Shown here one piece after another: positions 47,001 to 56,000 of a stretch of DNA of 64,000 nucleotides; position 1 is the first letter of the stretch, and each line of letters begins with the position of its first letter. Source of the DNA: Anaspis maculata (lineage: Eukaryota; Arthropoda; Insecta; Coleoptera; Scraptiidae). The position numbers and the translations under genes were made by a program. Under the pieces are notes generated by a model that saw nothing but the letters and a program-made list of their open reading frames with translations, ran no database searches and was not told the origin of the DNA. The stretch spans positions 108,360,363 to 108,424,362 of the forward strand of contig OX421961.1 in NCBI GenBank assembly GCA_949128115.1, written 5' to 3'.

Positions 47001-50000
47001 GTCACTGTTGAATCAGAAAAATCGATCAGAATCGATTAAAAAAAAGTATACGTTACGAAACATTCCGAGCTAAAAAAAATAAATATTGTGCACAGATTGT
47101 TCGCGATAAACCCCCCACTCTAGTCGGTCGTTATGGTCAAAATTTAGAAGGTAGGTTGTATCAAAAAGTCACCAAAAATTTTTCACTGGACCGATGATGA
47201 TGAATTTTGGTAACTGAATCGCAAAATGGATGTAATATCAGTCACAAATTTTGGTGGCTTGCTGATTAAAATATATGTGGCTCGTTCAGAACTTTGAAAT
47301 AACTTTCTGCATGCCACGCCTTTTATGTCTTCTATCTGACAACCGGACGCTTGTGTCCAACATTTACTGGCTCAAGGATATAGGTCTAACTCCCAAAGCA
47401 TTTCAGCGTTGATTGATTGATTGATTTCAGTTTTTGCAAAAGCCTTCTCTTAATGAAAAATAACATATGATAATGATGGCCGGGTGTGGCTTGTACTTTT
47501 TTCTCCAAATGGAACATGGACACCTTATATTTTTATTGGGTCATTCGGTTGAGCATTTGCGTGATTACAAATATATGAAATCAGTCGACAAAAATAATCT
47601 GTTGAAAAATTTATAAAATTATCATTAAAATAATTTTATTTCGCAGTAAGATGGCGTTGCCTTCAACTATCCACTTCAAAACTGAAGGTAACTCTTACAG
47701 AATTTTGCCCGTGGAATTCAACTTCAGTTTCAAAGTTTACAGCAGAAGTCAAAAGCTTGCGGCACAAAATTATTTCAATTATCAATTTTTTTTGCTGATA
47801 AATCATCAAAAACAAAGTGTAAAAAATCGTGTTGAATATTTCTATTCACATAAAGGCTCCATCGAATGACCCAATGAAATATGTAGTAGGTATTCCAGTT
47901 CAAAACAAAAAAGGACAAGTCAGACCCTGCATACGGTACCTATCAATTAGAACATTTTAGGGAACCGACTTGGAAGTCTCTGCGGAAAATCGTTGAGTTT
48001 TCCGAAGAATTCTATCTTGAACACCTGTATTTTCAGATTACAGCTGGCTTTGAACCATTCATCTCCGTTTTGAATTTAGAAAATCTGACAATGAATAACA
48101 ATTCTGCGGTTTCGGCCTTTTGCTCAATGGATTGTTCGATTTTTCATTCATCCTGACATCCAAAGTTTAATACAGAATGACCATGTTCCATAGCAACTCA
48201 AGAAGCTGCGGCGTACGATTGCGGCCAAAATAAAGTGAACGACAATGTCAACGAGTTGGCTTGCTGTCATGCCACGTTCAGGCCAGAATCCTGAAAAATC
48301 TGTCAACTGTCGTCCACTTAAAAAAGTCCGGAACGGTACCATTACGATAAAAAGAAACTGAGAGGTACAGGGAAAACAAAGGAATTGATTTCACTTGATT
48401 TTGGCTTGCTGTTAATGTGACATTCAAGTCAAAGTGAATAAAAAACACTTTGTGTCAACATACTATACCGGATTTTTTATCGCCATGGTATTTTTTATAT
48501 TTTTATAAAATTTCAAAACAACTGTACATCGTACAGTTTTTAGCAAAAATAACTGACTCAGACGAATCTGCTGTGGTTTTTACAGTTGAAAGAAGTTTCA
48601 TGTTTGCGTTTATTACCATCACAACCATTCTAGTTCAATAAAGAACTGTTCAAATTATATTCTAGAGCACACTTATAAATCACATGAACTTTCCTGCAAC
48701 TCTCAAATCGCAGCAAGTTTAACAATTATTTAAACTCATTTCATCAGTAGTCCCATTTCCATAAACACTCACCGTTTCCAATCTAAGCATAACCAAAAGA
48801 AAACCTAACAACAACAAAAAATAAAAAATATATAAAGATCTTTTAATAATTTATAACGTAATTACATAAATAATAAGTGCAAATAATAAGTAGTAAGTGA
48901 AAAAAATAATCTTGAACAAGAAGTATCATAGTACATCAATATTCAACGCAACTTTCAGTTACAAAGGTAAATTACCACTGATATTCTTTTCACAATAGTA
49001 GAGATATTTCATAACACACGTTCTTTGGTAGTATTCATAAATAATTTCAATAATAATAATAATAATAATAGGGATATTTTATAACAATACATTGTAAATT
49101 ACAGATATAGTTATGTACATGGTCCAAACTTGAATCACTATAATAATAAAATGTACATTTTTTCATAAATACGAATAATAATCATAATGTCAAAATAATG
49201 GATACAACTAAAACTTTACAACTTTTGAAAATCGGATACAGACATGTTGAGTATTGTGACATTACTGAATTTACAGATCATAATTTATAGTGATGCGACC
49301 TTATCACAATTAGGCAATTACTATAGAAGAGTAGAGACAAATCACAAGTAAACTACTGCGTTTTCAGCGACAATATTCTTGAAACTCCTTCGACAGCAGT
49401 GCTAAGTATGGCAAGTAAGGTTACACTGCTGAACTATAGATTTTCAGCAAGTTTAGTGTTTTCCGTCACTTAAGACGTCTGTTCAATCAAAATATGACGT
49501 GAATCAGCTAGAACTTCTCAACATTACTGCAAGCATAATGTGCCGAAACAATAAGGAAAACTCTCAAATGACTGGTTTCAAAATTATATTGCAAAGTATC
49601 ATTTAGGAGAATGAAATGTCATTCTTATTAATTCATCAATTTTAAAGATCATAATTTACAGGAGTTAAAGACAATAACTATTCTTTATTGCTTAGATATT
49701 TCTTTTACAGACACACATAAATTTCTACCTAAGCTATTTTTTTTCCGCAGACTTCCTGAATCTGTTTCAGCGTTTATAAAATTTTACTATGCACGCATTT
49801 CACTTATACCGTTTCAGTGTCGCGTATCAGCTCTTCATAAACTCTTGACGTTTGGAGTAAGTATATGTAGAGTTGAAATTGGACGTAGAAAATGAACACG
49901 TGAAATACGTTGAGGAAATCTCACAAACGTTGGATCCGATCCAAAATTTCGCTTGGAAATTCCAAGTTTCGAATACGAAGGCATTCTTTTTTTTATGCGA

Positions 50001-53000
50001 AACCTTTTGAAATGCATCTTTCATTTTCATTTGAATGTTATTAATTTGAATGCAGTAAACAAGCATTTATATAATTAACGAGAACAATGGGTTAAGAAGT
50101 CATCAATTTACCTGCCTTCTACGAATTGAGTTCGATATGGCGATTCAATTTGTAGGCGACACGTTGCCTCTTGTTGATTCAAATAAAAATATATAATAAC
50201 TACTAAATATGTCCTTGTGAGTTATACACTTGAGACAAATAATCACAAAACATACCAACAGTATATTGCACTGATCAACTTGGACTTGATCAAATCACAA
50301 ACACATGTTTTCTTTTTGGTGGTTCAAAGTAAAAACAAAACAAAAAAATAGGTGATGGTGGTTGGTAGGTGGCCGTTCACGTTCCAGATTAATGCAAAAA
50401 AACTGCCAAAATAATGATTAAAATGATGATAGCTACTATGAGGCAGATTATGATGAGGATCTTTTTCTGTGAACAGAAAAAATGAAAAATAAAATAAATA
50501 AATCGCCAATAATAACCAAACACACAGGGTCTCAGACATTGACAAACAAGCAACACATTGATAAATTCAAAATGAAAATTGCAAGACCCTGTTTTTTTTT
50601 CAAGAAAACATCAAAATAAGTGAACACTGAAATTGCATTCAAAAGACTGAGTTGTGACAACAACAAACGCAAATCTGTTGTGTTCTTCGAAAATGAAAGA
50701 ATTGCAGTATTCAACGTAAATAAAACTGAACAAAATACACAAATCAATAAAAGCTTAAAGAAATGGAAAAATCAGAGGGAGGGAATCGGATTTTAGTAAA
50801 CCTACCTTTCTAGCTTTAGTTTGGTATTCTTGCGCAGATTTCAGCTGCGTGCGTCCAGTTTGCACATGGTTTTCGGCTAAGCCAACATGATATTCCACCC
50901 GATCAACTAGCTCTCCCTATGGATCGGGAAAGCAAAGGATCGATGTGGGGGTGTGAGGTGGAAGGGATAGGAGGGGCGAGGATAAGGGCAAAAAGGATAC
51001 GAGGGTCAAGATAGAAACACCGAGAAAACAGCACAACCAACCATCGAGTATATGTACAAAAAACATTTAGTAGTTCATTAATACAGAGTGACAAAGGCAC
51101 ACAGAATATAGTTAGTACCAATTACCATAAAAGTTAAGCCAAGTAAAAAGAGAAAGAAGAGTAAAAAGCATTTTATAAGGCGAGACATGGACAAGGTAAA
51201 GGGATAAAGGCGAAAAGAAACAAAATACAAAAAATTAAAAGCAGATAGACACTAGATCATCTTATAGACTAGGAACAGACTCACCCGCCTCGCTTTGCTT
51301 TGGTACTTTAACGCTTTTTTGGTATCTTGCGTAGCAGTTTGGACATAATCCACGGCGTGCTCTACGTGGTACTCAATACGATCTATCATTTCTCCCTATA
51401 GAACCCAGCAGGACAAGCCCAGTATAAGTGAAAATGGTTAGTCACAGATAAAATTAAAATGTTAAAATCCAAGGCTTTTTTTGCACTATTACACATCTCA
51501 AGATAATAAATGATGTCAGTTTCATTTAAATCCAAGAAGTAGATGTAGTACAAATATGAACCCAAGACGTATAAATACAGAATGGAAGTCAAACAACCCA
51601 ACAGTAAACAAGAGTTAATTGATTATTTGAAATCGGATGCAGTAGTGGAATAAAATGAACAAGATAAAAGAAATGTCCTGCGAAAAGCTCCCACTGGGTA
51701 TTTACTAGCCGCTTTTCACGTCCTCACTTCTCTTGTGAATATAATAATCAGAGAGTGGAGGATGCTCAGGGCTCAGCTCAACAGTTCATAACGTTTCTGA
51801 ACTTATACGTTGTTATAGTACTTCAAATCGTTGCTAGTGGTGGCAACGTAGGCAGCAAATATCAAGGCCACTGATCAAGAAAGCTTTGGAATTTGATTTT
51901 CGTACAGGTAGGTGGGACCGTCAACTTTGAATGCTTATTACCTATTAAGCCTACAGCGGTTCGGGATAATTCAAATTTCAATGTGACATTTGTCAAATTC
52001 AGACAAATCAGAAAGAATTCGCAGCAAGAAACTGTGGTGTACGCAGGCAGAAAACAAATGCGGCAACCGTACAAAATTCAGACGTATTATACTAATTTGT
52101 CAAGATGTCAATGACTTTGACAGAACTCTTTTCGAAGTTGTCGGTACCTAATCAAATTTCAAGGCTACATTGATCAAGTGGCCTTACAAAAAATGACATT
52201 TTGAGTAGAAATAAACTTTCAAATCAATAATCAGCAAGGAACAATAAGTTCAACGCCAAGTTTTACAATGCAGGTATCTGTTGAACAATGCACGTATCTG
52301 TTGATAAAATGGGACAATAAAAACTACAGGGTGGCTAGGAAGTCACAATTGTATGCATTTTGACGTTCTATACTGTCAGTTTTATTAAACTCTTCAGTAA
52401 CATCCCTGAAGAAATGTTTACTCACTGCCACTAGTAGTACGATCGCACGCAAAACAAACGGAGATAGTGTTTCGCGCGGAGTGTACCGATTTACTGAATT
52501 TTGGCTTGGTGTCACAGTGACAAGAAGGCTAAAATTCATTAAATCAGTACACTCCGCGCGAAACACTGTCCCCATTTATTTTGCGTGCGATCGTACATTG
52601 CAGTACATTTAGTACATTCATTATTATCTTGCTCAAGGGACGGCTGTGGAAATATAACCATACGGCATGGAATTTGACCCATATTCAGGTACAATCATAA
52701 ATTAAAGTCAATTATAAAAGAGCGGGAAGGAGGAGTAAGATTTGTAAAGTTGATTCCTGACCACCCTGTATTGCAAAACTATATCTATAAGACCGAGTCG
52801 TTGATTGAAGAAATACCTAGCCTTTGTTTGCTTTCCTCGTACAACATTCGTACAAATACAAAGTGCCCTAGAAACTGTCTGACAATCGTGAAACTCTCGG
52901 ATGTCCTAGTGACGAACTCTTGTTGATTTAAAAATTGAAAGCCCAACTTGTCAAATCGATTTTCGATTTTCGAAGTTGTTGGTAGACTTTCGACTAGTGC

Positions 53001-56000
53001 AATTTTTCTATCTATTCCTCCACTGCAATGAACCATTTACTCGTAGGTACTTCAAAAATAAACGACTCAGCTGCCGTAAAAATAACATTGTGAATTTCAT
53101 GTGAATGTATGAATCATTGAATCAAATATCGCCCAGTGATCTGATGCAGTCAAGCGCGTGAACATGAACATTCGTTTAAAAAAGTTACGATTTTCATGGG
53201 CAACAAGATCTACATATGGTGCTCATGAACATCGGGAAAACAAGATAAATCGGCAAATTTGAAATCCTGAACAATAACAGCCGTAATCGTTTAGAGACTT
53301 TTCTGGCATTCCGAAAATCTTCGCCAGAAAAAAAAACATCTTCAATATTGCAAGTTCCACAATTTTATTTTTACTTTCAAAATAGTTTCTATGGGCCAAG
53401 GGCCAATTGAGCCGTGTTCCAAGAAGAAAAAATAGATTACCTGATTCTCTACCAACATGGCCATATCCATAAACATGTCGTGAAGTTCCTTAATTGAAGT
53501 CTCTAGTTTTATGATGTCCGCATGCCTGGCCTCTATGTCTGCCAAGGTTTGTTTAGCTTGTTGCGTTTCCATTATAATCTGAAATGCATACATAGAAAAT
53601 GTTCAAAAGATGGAAAGATAAACTTTTTGGATACCCTGTATAAGCCTAATGAATTGGTTCATGATCAATGAATACGTAGGTATTTGTATATCATATCAAC
53701 GCATAATATCCGAAATAATCTAGACACGTCAATGCTGTATTGATTCATACCTAATATTCATTAAATCGTTACTACTTGTGCTTGCTTAATTAAGCCTGAA
53801 CCTTGCTTCGGAATATTACAGCAAAATGTGCTGAAATTCAAGAAAATTCTACTTACACCTTGTGTGAACACCGCAGGGTTGCCTTGCTCCAACATCTCTT
53901 CCAATTCTTCATTTGTTGTTTGCCTACCAGCTAAAATTCAACATATTTAAAATTTAGTACTTTCCAACTCAACAAGTGGCATACAAAATTAAGCCAGCAA
54001 TAAATTATGCCCACGAAACTTACTAATTTCTAGTTGTCTTTGTATCCTTCCTTTACACCTCTCTCTGTAGTCTGTCTGCGTTCGATTGTATTCGGTCATG
54101 ACTTCCACAAACTTTCTGGATAGTGTCGAGTGTTGTGTTTTCCGTATCCTCAAATCCGCCGATGATTTATTTGTTTGTTCTTCTTGTTCTATGTTTTGTT
54201 CTATTACTATAAATGGAAAGAAGGAACTGGCATGAGTGAATTCGATGCGCTTCCAGATAACAAGTCCTTACCCTTAAGCTTGGCACGGACTTTATTGGCA
54301 GTTTTCTTAATATCGGCCATGAGGTCTTCAAGTTCCTGTTTCGTTTCTGCAATAGAAAATCCATTAAACACTCGTCGAGCACTTCAATTACCTACAAAAA
54401 AAGGGGCTAAAGTATGTCAGGATAAGCTAAGAGAATGAATAGTGCTGAAACGGCATGTTCCACAAGTAGCTCGTTCCGTTCGTGTATGTGTACCATGTTC
54501 ATGTCCTAAGCATTAGTCTCTTGTTATTCCCATTCTTCGATCAGGGAAGCGTGAGCTCTGGATAAATCAATTCAAGCATGTTACATCATTATTTGCATCT
54601 ACCGTTTTTCAGCTGGAACGCAGGGAACAGGAAAACCTCGTTAACTTTTATGCTGTTCTCAAACGCTTTTCAGAAAGACTACCGAAGAAACTAATAAAAT
54701 GGAAAGTGGGATGCTTTTATGCAAGCACCGTGCTATAACAAAGATTATCTGATGCACGCATTTTATGGTGTAAAATTGCAGAAAAGATGGGAAAATCGCA
54801 GTATAAAATGCTCAACAGGGTAAGTGTCATCCGGCCGAACTTCCTTCGATAACGAATTAATTTTCGATTTAGGGTTGTTATATCCTGGACGGTTGGGCAA
54901 AATGTTCGCTAAGGCATCACCCTGAAGGAACACGTTAAAGAGTCGGGATTGAAATTGGCCTTTTTCGTTACTTGGAGATTTTTACAAGGTGTCCAAAAAG
55001 TGACTTTGCTACTTCAAGGGGCGGATTCTGGAACGAAGCAAACAGCAATGTTTTTTTTTACTATCAATACTTGATACAAAGATGAGAATTTTGTGCGAAA
55101 TGCAACTTTTTCAAATGGTCTCCTCCAGATTCCACGCAGAAGTAAATGGCTACGTTTACACCGGTGGACTAAAACTGGACTGACCCAAGCACTGACCTAA
55201 ATTCTACCTAAAGTAATAGGTCCCTTCGTTTCGGTTTTTTTGAGTGCGCGAATTGGCGCGAATTTCATAGTTTCGTACACCAATATTGAAAATTAACACA
55301 AACAAATATTGTAGTGCACCTAAAATTTCACAAATAATTTGGTTGAATGTTAGATACCATTTTTTATATTGAAAGGAAATGTTTCATTGAAATTAAATTC
55401 AATGATCATTTGTGAAAGTTCAGGAACAACGAAAATGGCAACAGCGCTCAAAACAACAAGACATCGGCGCCAACTGTCACTTGTGACAATTATGATCACA
55501 CTTCTCGTTTCTACCTGACCTACATTTCATTTGCTCATGTTTTGACGAAAGAACAGAACCTGTTGAAAATGGCTGTACCGAGAAGGAAGTTCAAAGAAGC
55601 TACGAAGAGATGCATTTACGGTATGTATAACAGTGACAGCCAGGAACCAGTTGTTGGTCAGGCGGCTAGACAGAGCATGCAGCGTTGCTATTCAACTGAC
55701 AGGTGTACGAAAGTTTTCAAAATTTGGAGCCTTCAAGCATGCGCACCTGCCCAAACGAAGTAGCCTATTCTTCTCTTCCAGCGCTTTCACCGGCAGCCTA
55801 ACGCGGCCGACCTATTTTAAAATATGAAGTTAAACTAAATAAATATAAAAACTAGATTTACTTCAGTCCACGGCTAACCGAAGACCTGACCCAAGCTACT
55901 TGGTCCTAATTTGGTCCTTGTCTACAATCGTTTACACCACGTGGACTAAATTTATTTGGGTCGAATTTAGTGCTTAGGTCGCGGACCAAAGCCACGGTGT

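Noticed and set aside
51893..52114. Frame with an immunoglobulin-like start ([12 protein letters not shown]...[11 protein letters not shown])
   Set aside because: Only half of an Ig fold would be present, there is no second cysteine strand, the frame stops early, and no neighbouring exons were found.
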